A stretch of 64,000 nt of DNA, from NCBI GenBank assembly GCA_039621445.1, contig CP154955.1, forward strand, positions 22,061,823 through 22,125,822. The letters are read 5' to 3'. This stretch comes from Euglena gracilis. Taxonomy: Eukaryota; Euglenida; Euglenophyceae; Euglenales. Below are positions 41,251 to 52,440 of the stretch, piece by piece (the first letter of the stretch is position 1; the number at the start of each line of letters is the position of its first letter). The position numbers were made by a program, and so were the translations under genes. The notes under the pieces were generated by a model. It saw only the letters and a program-made list of their open reading frames with translations, was not told the origin of the DNA and searched no databases.

Positions 41251-42540
41251 GTCGCCCGCCGGCTTTCGCCGGCAGCCAAAAATTGCCAGAAAGCGTAAAT
41301 TTCAAAGTTGCGGGTAACAGCCAATCAGTTCAAAAAACCGCGATAGAAAGTGGAAGCGGGTCAAATCACTTTGCGCTTTCAAATTATGTTTTTTTTTGCT
41401 GAACTTGATGGGGTTTCACCACTATTTGTCATGAGAGGAATACCGTTGTATTGCATTTGGCATTTACATTGTTGGACTTTGAATTGCAATCACATATATA
41501 TTATTGAAGTCAATTTGGTTATTGTAGTCAAGAAGGAGAGCCTATAACACCACCACATTCACCGCCGTCTTAACCTCCTTCGCTTCCCCTGCCCCAGGTT
41601 GTTTTTTTATCACATTAAATCACTCTCACAGATTTCCAGTGTGATTGCTTCTCCAGTGAGTTGGAATTCATTTCAGATTCAGTGTAGTGTGGTCTGTGGG
41701 TTGGTTTTGTCTCCAAGGTGCGCAATGGAGTGTGTGAAAGAGAAAAAGAAAAAGTGAGATTTCATTGCAAAATGGCAGATTTTTCGGTGTTCACCAAATT
41801 TTCAGAAGACCTTAAAAAAAGGTCCTACGCGCCGGCTGGGGTAGGGGAAACACCTGGGTGGGACCGGTAGACATGGTTAGCATAGGTCGGCTCACTGACG
41901 TTGTCAGTTAGGATTTTTCAGATTTGGTGAACGTCGTCGCAGAGATTAGTTCCGCTGCAAAGTTTTCAGATTAGGCTGACAAGGCAAGCAAAGGTTGTTT
42001 CCCTGACCCTGTCAATGAAAATATTTCAGAGACGGTCGTCACCGTCACAGAGATTTGTACCGGTGGCTGTGCCATCAGAATGGTACACGAGGACAGTTTT
42101 ATCAACCCTGTGGTCTGTGAATTTTCAGAAGAATCTACAGAAATCTGCTCGTTATCTGGTTAATATGTCCGACTTTCAGATTGTGGTGAAACTTTTCTGA
42201 GATCTGTGGCAGAAAACCGTTTTCAGAACGAAAAAGAAACCAACTTTTCTGCAGCCCAGTTTTCAGAACCTGTGGCATCATTGCAGATCATGATGGAATC
42301 TGTGGCAGAAAACAATTTTAAGGCTGCAGAAACTTTATCGGCTTCAGGTTTTTCAGAAACGACACAGGAACCAGAATTTGATTCTGATTCGGGGGGGGGG
42401 GCGGGGCCATTTTCATGTATAAGGCCCATCACGGTGGTAGGGCCAGAAAATTTAAACTGGTTCCACTGCATGGCAGTGACGACGAATCAGAACCCCCAAC
42501 ATACGAAAGCGAAACAGAGGAAGAAAAAAATGCTGAAAAC
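41251..42540. other. non-repetitive spacer, no recognised gene
   Basis: AT-richer DNA with no domain I recognise. An open frame at 42206-42540 codes for an acidic Ser/Glu-rich peptide (SDSGGGAGPF) with a run of G at about 42393-42402. A second frame from 42415 gives LHGSDDESEPPTYESETEEE. Both run into the LTR at 42541, so if either was a gene it is disrupted. This is the best candidate in the window for a piece of host DNA. Confidence 0.4.
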
Positions 42541-42862
42541 AGTGTACGTCTGATTCCCAATTCCCCTTTCCCAATTCCCAAAAAGCCTTCGCTTTCGCCT
42601 TGGCGCACCCACTTGGGAACTGAAAATCAGAGTAACAGAAAAAACCCTTTTCCTACTTCCCAAGAAGCAAAGCACAGAGCAATGCAGGGAGGACGTACTG
42701 GATATCCAAGTCCGGTCCGGAGAAAAGGAAGGAACAAGAATATAAAAGAATAGAATACCACCTGTGGAGAGAGAAGGGGCACCCTTTAGGAAATCCTAAT
42801 AGGATCTGCTTCCATCCTAACTTCCTCAACGGAAGGGGACAGAAGCGTGCGCCTGGTACACA
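42541..42862 (-). mobile_element. 3' LTR of copy D
   Basis: 322 bp, minus orientation, with polypurine tract TCCCCCTCCC at 42863-42872 on the plus strand. It interrupts an acidic open frame of unknown nature. Confidence 0.85.
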
Positions 42863-43056
42863 TCCCCCTCCCAGGGGAATGCCCGATTTCCCCTTTGGAC
42901 CAGGCATTCTGGCCACAGGGATTTCGGACACAGACCTGGTCTGTGGGAGGTGCACCCTGGCGCATCCACGGGGGCCCTTTCCGTCGCACAGGGGTCCACT
43001 CAAAAAGGGGGGGGACCCAAAAAGCCCAAAACACGCAAAATGGTTTCACCTACTTT
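42863..43056 (-). mobile_element. 3' internal end retained in copy D
   Basis: About 195 bp matching the DNA before the 3' LTR of copies B and F (CAGACCTGGTCTGTGGG, CCGTCGCACAGGGGTCCACT, GCAAAATGGTTTCACCTA). It is joined to integrase sequence at about 43057. This is the main evidence that gag-pol and the 3' end after the accessory ORFs form one family. Confidence 0.82.
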
Positions 43057-43615
43057 GATCCTGTGCAAGGTTCAAGTTCGATAAAATACATGAAGAGGGA
43101 CGTAAAAATGTCTGAAAAGTCCATCGTACCAGGGGGGGTACCTTTGCGCGGTTTCACAGCCTGACAAATTTGGCACCGTTGCGAAATTCGCAAACAGCGC
43201 GAATATAAAACTTTATCACTCAGGGTTGTGCAATATCTGCGACCTACCAGTGAAAGAAGTCCAGGGTGTCCATGGTTGTGATAGCTCAAAATCACATCAT
43301 CAACCAGTTCTTGGGGTATGCAATATTTATAACCAGAATCATCCCGGAAAATAAGCCGCAATGGTGATAGAGAGTAATTCTCTATGGATTCACCATTACG
43401 AAGTCTATTCACAATGGTACTATATATATGGTCACGTGAATAATCCTATTCGCGGAAAAATAGGGGGGTAGGAGTTTCCGTACGCGTAATGCGACCGGGT
43501 CCGGCAGTGCGTCCACGCCGGCGCCTTCCACGCAATGGTGAAATGGCGATGCTGCGATATACCCGGGAAACGGGTCGGGAATCGAGCATGTTGTCCGCAG
43601 CGTCGGATCGACGTG
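43057..43615 (-). pseudogene. integrase N-terminal part of copy D
   Basis: The H-H-C-C module is present (HNHGHPGLLSLVGRRYC and QRCQICQAVKP). The first catalytic Asp of copy B (CMDFLELEP) is Tyr here (FMYFIELEP). The sequence ends at EPCTGSK at the deletion junction. Confidence 0.85.
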
Positions 43616-44300
43616 TTAACTTGTCAGCCTCATGGCTGCCATGAAAAGTCGCATCACCCTCATCCGGGTTCCCAGGATATTACAGGGGGCTCGGCTGAGA
43701 GGACCCGCAACTTTTTGCGTATGACCTGGGGTATAGATAACCACCAGGTTACACTGGGTCAAGAACTCATGCCATCGGCATCTTCTGCCCACTGATGACA
43801 TGGCCTTGTTTAGGTCCTCGGTATACCAGCGTTGAAGGCTCTCATGATACGTCAACACGAGTATCTGGACCAAGCTGCTGGCTATCCAGCCTCGTAATTT
43901 CTGGAGAATAAGCACAATGGCATATGTCTCCTTTTCGCGAATGCTCCATTTAACCTGACCTTTCCCGTTGTCGCCCTGTAGCTTCCTGCTGAAGAAAGCC
44001 ACAGGTCGGAGTTCATTTGCCGCATTATGCTGGCTAAGAACCCTGCCAACAGCGTAATCGCTGCCGTCTACTTCCAGGACATACGGTTTGTATGGGTCCG
44101 CGATATCGAGAACCACGTTCTCGAGGAGCAAGTCCTTGATTTTATTCAAGCCCTCGCGCATTTCGTCATCCCAGATGACTTTTGCGTTATCGGTTGTCCG
44201 ATTTTTGAGTTGTCGGGTTAGGGGTACCGCGATTTTCGAGATATCTTTCATGTAAATTGGGTAACATTGGGCTAATCCCAAAAATCCCTTTAAATGCGTT
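43616..44300 (-). pseudogene. RNase H of copy D
   Basis: The frame 43616-44281 has LEVDGSDYAVGRVLSQH and REKETYAIVLILQ. The third acidic residue is lost: LTYHESLQRWY where copy B has LTDHESL. It ends in HTQKVAGPLSRAP, reading through the position where copy B has a stop. Confidence 0.87.
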
Positions 44301-45060
44301 AAGGTCTTAATGACCTCAGCGGTCTATTTCTTAATGGCCTTCATCTTACTGGGTGCAGTTTTACACTGCCCGTTGTTCCGGATATGTCCGCAAAACTTAA
44401 TAATTTTGCGAAACAGGTGCATTTTGGAACCCTTCACAAAAAGCACATGCTTTTTGAACGCGGATAATACCGCCCGCACATCGCGATAATGCGGGTCGAG
44501 GATATCCCTGCCCTATTTCGCGGATGGCGGTTAGGTTCCCACCAGTACATCATCGATGTACACCAGAGCAAACGGTAAATCGCGCAAAACCCTCTGGATC
44601 ATGCGTTGAAACATGGCTGGGCCATTCTTAACACCCATGGGGAGTACCTACCGTCCATTGGTACACACCCTTGGATGTCACGAATGCCGTATACGGTTGC
44701 GAATCAGGATGCCAATGCATCTGATGGAAACCGTCTTCCAGATCAAAGATTGACCATCACCCGTTATCCGATTGTGTTTTGATCAAAGCCTCGATCAGCG
44801 GTAACGGGAAGGGTTCGTCCTTCGTTTGGGAGTCCAGGTACCGTTAATCCAGCACTAGTCTCCACTTTTTCTGACCAGACTGGTCAGCGGGTTTTGGCAC
44901 CACAAAAGTTTGTGATGTCCACTCGCTCTTGGAAAGGATAATCCACTTCCGCTGGATGAGCTTCTCAATCATCTGGTTGAGAGCTTGTTCGCGTTCACCC
45001 GAACAACATAAGAATTTCCGGTGCATGGGTTTAGCGCCATCCTTGAGCTCAATTTTTCAA
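44301..45060 (-). pseudogene. reverse transcriptase of copy D
   Basis: Fragments in several frames: FRCSGEREQALNQMIEKLIQ-like, WRLVLD at about 44850, and the YIDDVL motif near 44550. Stops and frameshifts make it unreadable. Confidence 0.85.
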
Positions 45061-47219
45061 ACACCGAGCGGACCGCGAATCGCGGGGTCGATGTCGCAGG
45101 CGTAAACTGGGGTATCCAGTAGAACCATGGAATTCGCGAGTAATTCGCGAACAATAATCAGCAGAGTTGGGGTGTTGGTCCGCACTCTCAATGACCGCAG
45201 AAATCTGCGTTGAGGGTGTGGCATCCCTATTGGTATCAAGGTATCTTGGCACACGCAAATCGGATATTCCGAATGCGTCAAAGAAACAAACGCGAAAAAT
45301 GATTTCCTTAACAGGTGGTAATAATATACCACAATAATCCTCAAATAGTGGTACATTAGCGGGTAAATCCCACCAACGGAGAAACACATGGGATTGTTGG
45401 TGAAACCAATCCGCATTTGGATTGACGGGTATGAGGAGAGCTCCTCGCGCTTCATCGCGGAGGATTTTTTCCACCACATCCGGGATGAGTTTTTAGGGGA
45501 GGGTGCATCCAGACCACCGTATCACCCCAAAATCTCAGAAACGCGTTGGAATGTCACCACCAATATCGTGGTAAGCTCGCATGTGCTTTTGATGAAAACA
45601 CATCAATTCCCAAAGACAAGTCGAAGGAACCAGCCAAAACCGCGCTTCTGGAGAACCATTCCTCCAAAATACGGTAATGACCAAAGTTAAAGGCGTTCCA
45701 TGCGCGCATCGCGTATGTGTTGACCTGGTTCGCGGGTTGAAGAGCGGTAACGCAATTCAGGGATCCGCAAACATAGGTCAAGGGTGTGTCATCCACACTC
45801 CCTACTAGGGGCATTCCCGAGGTTTGACGGGTTGGATGGGTGCATAACCAGTCCATATCATGCCAGATGGAGGTGGGGGAGGTGTGTGACACGGATTTCG
45901 CGGGCCCAAACCACAAGGCAATACCTCGTTGTTAAAGCATTTTGTTGTACGGTCGCGCATTGCGATCCGCAACCAATAATATGGGTTATCGAAATCAGGA
46001 TTAGTGTTGTGGTTTGGACTAAACATCCACAATCGAAATCTGGCTGGGCGGAAATTCTCCTACAGTGCACACATTGGAAGGAAGTTTCGGAGTAGTGGTC
46101 CTGGTCGCGCATGTTGGTCTGGTGAGGGTGTGTGTAAAAGTTGGGATGCACTTTTGTAGCTGCAGGGTGGTGTACAGACGTTTCTGAAAGCGATACATCT
46201 GGTGGATAACGGGGTATTAGTGCAGCTGGGAGACTACTCGACACCGCTATAACCTCAGGCCTTTTGGCTTTCGTCCTGTAACCCAGTGAAACGAGGGGGG
46301 TACCGCTACTCGCTTGCCCTGCCCCATGAAGAACGGAAGTTGGTGTGTCAATGGGCAGGGGGTGAACTTTCTCGGTACACCCGGTGTGGAAAACGTTGGT
46401 TGGTGTGGCTGGTAACGGGGTAAAAAGTTTCCAGAAAGGTGTGGAAAAATTGGTGGTCGTCGCGGTTGACGCCACAGGTGATGAAAGTTTGGGGGGCTTT
46501 GAAGAGAATGGTGATGTGCACAAACCGTGGGAGTGGCAAAATGTTGTGACACGGATTTAGCGGTCCCAAACAACAAGGCATTACCTCGTTGTTGGAGCAC
46601 TTGGTGTACGGTCGCGCATTGCGATCCGCAACCAAGTGTATGGGTGAGCGAAACCGGGATTAGTGTTGGTGTTCGGACTAAACATCCACAGTCGAAATTT
46701 GGCTGGGCGGAAAATCTCCTACAGTGCACACATTGGAAGGAAGTGTCGGAGTAGTGGTCCTGGTCGCGCATGTTGGTCTGGTGGGGGGCGTGTGTAAAAG
46801 TTGGGATGCGCTTTTGTAGCTGCAGGGTGGTGTACAGATGTATCTGAAAGCGATACATCTGGTTGAAAACGAGGTATTAGTGCAGCTGGGCGACGACTCG
46901 ACACCGTTATAGGTTCAGGCCTTTGGGATTTCGTCTTGTAACCCAGTGGAACGAGGGGGGTACCGCTACTCGCTTGCCCTGCCTCATGGGGAACAGAAGT
47001 TTGTGTGTCAATGGGCAAGAGGTGAACTTTCTCGCTACACGGTGTTGAAAATGTTGGTTGGTGTGGTTGGTAACGGGTTAAAATTTTTCGAAAACGGTGT
47101 GGAAAAATTAGTGGTCGTCGCGGTTGACGCCACAGGTGTTGGGGGTTTGGGGGGCTTTGAAGAAAATGGTGATGTGCACAAACCGTGGGAGTGGCAATCC
47201 ACTACCAGCCGGTGCTGAC
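45061..47219 (-). pseudogene. Pol N-terminal region of copy D with Dam-like domain and internal duplication
   Basis: It contains the Dam-like block in two frames: LGIDVFSSKAHASLPRYW (about 45600) and VVEKILRDEARGALLIP with NADWFHQQ (about 45400-45477). Upstream the Cys-rich linker (CVHCRR, CGCLV) occurs twice because of a tandem duplication of about 655 bp (45886-46539 and 46546-47197). Confidence 0.7.
45886..47197 (-). repeat. tandem duplication of about 655 bp in pol of copy D
   Basis: GTGACACGGATTT at about 45887 recurs at about 46547, and GGGAGTGGCAA at about 46530 recurs at about 47188; the offset is 658-660. The copies differ at many positions, and copy B has only one copy. Confidence 0.88.
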
Positions 47220-47741
47220 GTATAAAGAGGTATCCCAGAATTACGTCAGAACCATGGATTCCGGATTTGTATCCCCAGGTATCCGGAAAATTTTGCGGTT
47301 GGGGGGGTGTGAGTGGTGATTGGGGACGAGTGGTAGGACAATGTCCAAAAAGCATCGCTAGTCACCACCGCACACGGGGGTGTTGTCAGCCGTCGTAATT
47401 TTGATCGGCTTCTTGGCTTTCACCAAGAGGGGGGTTGGTATCAACCCGAACCGAAAAAGTAGTGCAACGCGACAACCAGTGTCAATGAGAATTTTGACTT
47501 TTTCACAAACATTTTTAATTTTGATTTCCGCTTGGACCAAAAGTTCCATGGGGGGTAGGCAAAGTGAAGGGTCTGGCAAAAATACGTTTCCTTGAAAGCT
47601 TTCCCATGATCCGTTTCCTACTTTGCACAACATTCCGAGCGGAAAGTTGAAGTGGGGGGTGGGGGACAAGAAAATTTTCCGGGTACCGACCACAAAGGCA
47701 GATGGGCAGGGGGGGCAGTGTTGATCAGGTCCTACCTCCAT
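47220..47741 (-). pseudogene. retropepsin region of copy D
   Basis: The frame 47358-47741 contains VKILIDTGCRVALLFRFGLI with the active-site D-T-G at about 47490. The C-terminal block DVILGYLFIRQHRLVVDC follows in another frame near 47230. The two CCATGG sites at 47252 and 47546 bound the segment missing from copy B. Confidence 0.82.
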
Positions 47742-47821
47742 CTGTTCATCAGCCCAGAGGTCCGTGCCCTCGGATCTCGGGCTCCCCTATTCCAGGTCCG
47801 AACCGGCCGAATAGCCGGCTA

Positions 47822-50800
47822 TGGGCCTTTTAGAGGTAAAAACAGATTTCAACGTGCGCACCGCCATGCGTGCCTCGTCGAAATCGGTATCCGTGGTCGC
47901 ATCCCCCTCCCTGCCCGAAGCCGGGGTGTCATCCTCCAAACAAGACGTCTTGAAATCGACTTTATGGAGGTTGGAGGAGTGACCCTTGTCACCGCGATTC
48001 ATACCGCGACGACGTTGACCAGGGCGGGGGGAACGAAAACGCGAAATTTGGATGAGTGGTGATCACTCAAACCGAACACCGAGATTTGTGTAGCGATTCT
48101 GGGGAACGGGGGGATCCCTTCCCCTATTTCCCGTCAAACCGTCGTGGTGAGCTGTATCCCGTCGACCATGACCGGTGTATCGGGGTTATCCCGAGGAGGA
48201 TCGCGAAGAGGATGATCTGCTTCGCGAACGCGATCGCCATGTCTCGCGATAAGAATCACGCTTCTTGGCCGGGGCACCAGGTGACCTACCCCGAGGGGTA
48301 CCGTGTTTCCGCTCATCGCGGAACGGGATCCGGGGGCTAATACCACTGGAACAGGGACCCGATGACCGTGATTTGCCCGATTGGCTTGAAAACGCCAAAG
48401 TCGAAAGGTCGAGCCTCGCGGACTCTGAATACGCTTACGCGCTTCAGGATTAGGACATTCCCGAGACATATGTCCCGATTTGTTGCACAAAAAGTACACT
48501 TTATCCGTGGCTTGGTCCGAAGAACGCGGATATCGCGTTTTTGATCCCGTGGTTGGTGAAGTGGGTGAAACCGGTGATTTTGCAATGTGTTCACCGAACC
48601 AGCCGGTAATCCAGCGGTTGGGTGTGCGTTATACGCGGATTGAATTTGACCTAGAAGCTGTGATAGCTTCAATCGCTTGGAAGCGTAGTTCCAGCGTTGG
48701 TCAAGAGTAATTGAATGACTCGCAAACTCCTCACGGTGGATATCCTTGATAAGGCGGGGCGTGAAATGCATGAGAACAGCATCAAACTGTTCGCGCATTT
48801 GCTTTTCACTGAGTTCATCCACTTCAGCGGCAAGTCCTAACCATTTCGGCATACCAAAGGTCAATGGACTTCCACTTGCGATCGCGTGGGGCGCATTGCC
48901 GCCACTTGGTCTCTAGGGTAATCCTAGCGACCAAAATTGAACTGGTGGAAGTGTATTGCTCTACCAGGTCATCAAATGAAACGCGGTAGCGGATCACGAG
49001 TTGTCGCGCGCGCTCCTTCTCATCCCTTGGGAGGCAATCAATGAATTCCATCTTGATTACCTCCGGGTTTGTGTCCTGGGTTGGCCCTTTCAATGACAAG
49101 TAATACTCCCAGTCCTAAAAAAAACTGTCTCCGTGTGGTTGGATCACCGTCCCATTGGGGTTTCACCTTATTCGTGATTGCGATGGTGCCCTCGAAGTCT
49201 TTCTGAGAAACCCATTGACCCTCGGTGTTATTCCGTGGTTTTGGGACTGGGTACGCTCGAGCACCAAGCGTATGCTTTCCGGATTCTTTCGGAATCGCGA
49301 AATTTCGGGTGAAGGTGAATCCTTGTACCGGAAATCTGGTCGCAAACCCTGTTGGTCACCCGTAATACGGGGACTCTCCGGTGTGGGGGTATGTGGCGCA
49401 TGCAACATGTGACCAACACCCGGTGTATGGGTTTGGCTCATTCCACGCACAAGCATGGAATGAAGGATTTCTTCATGGGGACTTGGCGGAATCGCCGTGT
49501 TTTACGAAAATTCGGTTCCCGTAATGCGAAATTCATCCGAAAACTGGGTTTGGATTGTGGACAAGGCCAATGGTGGCAGAATTCGCGGAATCGCGGATTG
49601 TGACACTCGGGACACGGGTGGTGGTGGTGCATGTGCACCCAGAGCCGAGTTATGGAAACGCGACTCTGGAACATTTGGCGCATCTTCGGCAATGCATAAT
49701 GCCGAATTGCGGTGTGAAACCTGCTGTTGGTTGGACACACTATCGAAACCGACAGTCCAAGTCATGCACACTTTGCTGCAAATGCTCAACGAGTTGGAGT
49801 TGGCCGCAAATACGGTCATCCTCATCCTCCAAAGTGCGAATACGCTTGTGGTAACGGGAAAAGTCATCCAAGTGCGGAATCCTTTCAAAATTGGGGTAAC
49901 ATCTTGGACAAGTTTCCCGTGAGACTTATCCAATAATTAGAGTTGTTCCATTAATGATTTTACAGCATTTGAGAGAATCTGCAAAGGTGATGCCACCTTG
50001 GTTGGTGTGGTGATGGGTGAAACTGGTGCGGGATAATCCGACAACGCCGTTGTGGTACCCACGGGCAAATTTCCGGGTTGTTGCTAATCCAGAAACGCGG
50101 AAATTCGCTCATCCAACCTGACAATCTCACCTTGCCCGGATCAGGCATTCCGATTCACCGATTCCTCAAGCCGTAATAGGCTGTTGCAGAAATCTTGCAA
50201 GGTTTCCTGATTGCCAGTGAGCATTTTCTCATAAAATGCCTTGAAATCGGGGTTCTCGGTAATCCGGGAACTGGAACCTGCAGGTAGAGACTGCATTTCC
50301 GTTACTTTAGTAGACACCGATGCATACCGGGTCTGGAGTTCCCCAATAACAGTCTGAATACCGCTAATGTCCGGAACTCGGTGGGAAAGTGCGGAATAGC
50401 TTTGTTGCAAACCCGCAACGGCCGAGTTAATCTCGCCAATGTCGGATTGCAACCGCAACTGCAGGAAATCCTGCCGTTGTTCTACTTCCGCCACTTTCGC
50501 GCTCAGGTTGGATAATCCTACCCGATTTACGTCACAATAACAGGTTTTCTGCTCCAAGCGGGAAAGTCGCTCCTCCAACTGCCGCACATACGTGTGGGGA
50601 GCAAAATTATCGTTGGCTTGTGACTGGAATTGCCGAAACCTTTCCGTTTCATCACACAACTGCATAATGCGGTGCTGCGATTCACGGAACGTTGCGGACA
50701 ATGTAAGGGCTTGCCGGTGGAAGAACGGGTGGTGGTTGAAAGAAACACGGGGTTTCCAACCCACCGTCACCAGAGAAGCCCGATGGCGGAATCACCACGG

Positions 50801-51109
50801 GTCTCACCGGTGTGCGCAGCTGCACCATTGCCGCAGACAGAGGCGAATACCCCCGTTGTGGCAAGGTGAGTGCGGAAGAGGCCGCATTAGCCTCTGAAGC
50901 CAATGATGTGGGGGGCTCATCGCCGACCACTGTCAATGATGACAAATGTCGCAATCTTGACAATTGAAACAATTGTGCCTCATCGGCGTGGGAACTGGAA
51001 GCACTTTCACATAAAAGCGTTCAATCCCCTGTTTCTTATTCAATGTCTTGCAATGATGCCTGTAATAAGGCATAGTTGAACTGATGGTTGGGGCCTGTGC
51101 TTTGCACCT
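47822..51109 (-). pseudogene. gag of copy D, decayed
   Basis: Collinear with the gag of copy B: an open piece 50141-50770 (coiled coil), capsid block at 48824-49099, and first knuckle partly as CNKSGHMSRECPN at about 48470. The ATG that starts the other gags reads GTG here (CAC at 51105-51107 on the plus strand). Many frameshifts and stops are present. Confidence 0.88.
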
Positions 51110-51386
51110 TTCTGATGACAAAAACAGCAAAAACCCACAAATCTAAGCAGTGGTGCTGGCACCAGAGGGGCTGTAACGGCTAATACCGTACCGAGCCTTC
51201 CGGAGCCTGCTCGTCTGCTTAGACGTTGACTAGAAGCCGGGAGCTGACACTGCGACCGTGTAATAACGGTGCAGTGGCTCCCCGCTGCCAGTCAGCGTAG
51301 GATCGAACCAATCTGCTACAAAGTGTAATACCTGGTAGCCTTTCCTTCTGTGAAGTATGTGTAGGATCGTAACCAATCTGCTACCA
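51110..51386 (-). other. leader with two primer binding sites, copy D
   Basis: Primer sites at 51364-51386 (CTGCTACCA intact) and 51300-51320 (CTGCTACAA-like, one change). Same spacing as in copies A and B. Confidence 0.75.
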
Positions 51387-51718
51387 AGTGTACGTCTGAT
51401 TCCCAATTCCCCTTTCCCAATTCCCAAACAGCCTTCGCTTTTGCCTTGGCGCACCTACTTGGGAACTGAAAATAAGAGTAACAGAAAAAAACCTTTTCCC
51501 GCTTCCCAAGAAGCAAAGCACAGCAATGCAGTGCAGGGAGGACGGACTGGATAACAAAGTCCGGTCCGGAGAACAGGAAGGATCAAGAATATAAAATAAT
51601 AGAATAAAGAATACCACCTGTGGTGAGAGAAGGGGCACCCATTAGGAAATCCTAATAGGATCTGCTTCCATTCTAACTTCCTCAACGGAAGGGGACAGAA
51701 GCATACGCCTGGCACACA
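51387..51718 (-). mobile_element. 5' LTR of copy D
   Basis: 332 bp from GGCACACA (at 51718, one change from GGTACACA) to AGTGTACG (at 51387), with the primer site adjacent. It abuts copy E at 51719. Confidence 0.83.
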
Positions 51719-52191
51719 CATATTTGACGCTAACGGTGATAGTGGTTTGGATGGCAATGAAGAGTTGGGTGCTGTGCGCAAACCATGGGAGTGGCAATCC
51801 ACAACCAATCGGGACTTGCGAAAAAATGGGTATCCCAAAATAACTTCAGACCCGTGAATTCCCTATTCGAACCCCAAATAGATAAAATGTTGCAAAAGAG
51901 TGCGGTGTTAATGATGCTTGGGAATGATAGACAAGAGTATCTCGAGCACACATCCCCAATAATCACCCGACATGGGGGTGTTATCCGCGGTTGTAATTTT
52001 GATCGGTTTCTTGCGTTTACCAGGAGAGGGGTCGGTATAAACCCCAACCGAAAAAGCAGTGCAATAGAAAAACCAGTGTCAATTAAATTTTTACGTCTGG
52101 TAGAAAACATTTTGAATGCGGATTTCCATGTGGATGAGTAATTACATTGGTGGTATGTAAAGTGAAGGTTCTGATGGAAATACGTTTGCAT
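51719..52191 (-). pseudogene. retropepsin fragment of copy E
   Basis: Reads NLIDTGFSIALLFRLGFIPT, with the D-T-G active site and the same following block as copy D. The downstream C-terminal block is frameshifted and ends at the LTR junction. Confidence 0.75.
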
Positions 52192-52440
52192 GCCAACATT
52201 CCCAAGAACCGTTTCCTATTTTGCTTAGCATTCCGAGCGGAAATGTGGAGTGGGGGGTAGGGGACTCAAAATAATTCCGGGTACCGACCGTGAAGGCGGA
52301 TGGGCGGCGGGGGGGCAGGGTTCATCAGGTCCAACCTCCGTATGTTCATGAGCCCAGAGGTCCGTGCCTTCGGACCTTGGGCTCCCCTACTCCAAGTCCG
52401 AACCGGCCGCATAGGTGGCAACATACTTTAGGCATAATAG
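52192..52440 (-). other. protease-gag junction of copy E
   Basis: Matches the linker between gag and protease in copies B and D (TTCCGAGCGGAAA, GGTACCGACC, CCCAGAGGTCCGTGCC). No separate gene. Confidence 0.6.

Larger units (their letters stand above)
42541..51718 (-). mobile_element. deletion derivative of the giant family (copy D)
   Basis: Read on the minus strand: 5' LTR (51718-51387), leader, gag, protease, duplicated pol N-terminal region, Dam-like domain, RT, RNase H, first part of integrase, then at about 43057 a jump into the family's 3' end, polypurine tract and 3' LTR (42862-42541). The rest of integrase, the chromodomain and the accessory ORFs are deleted. The flanks AACAG and CATAT do not match, so no target duplication is visible. 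Confidence 0.85.
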
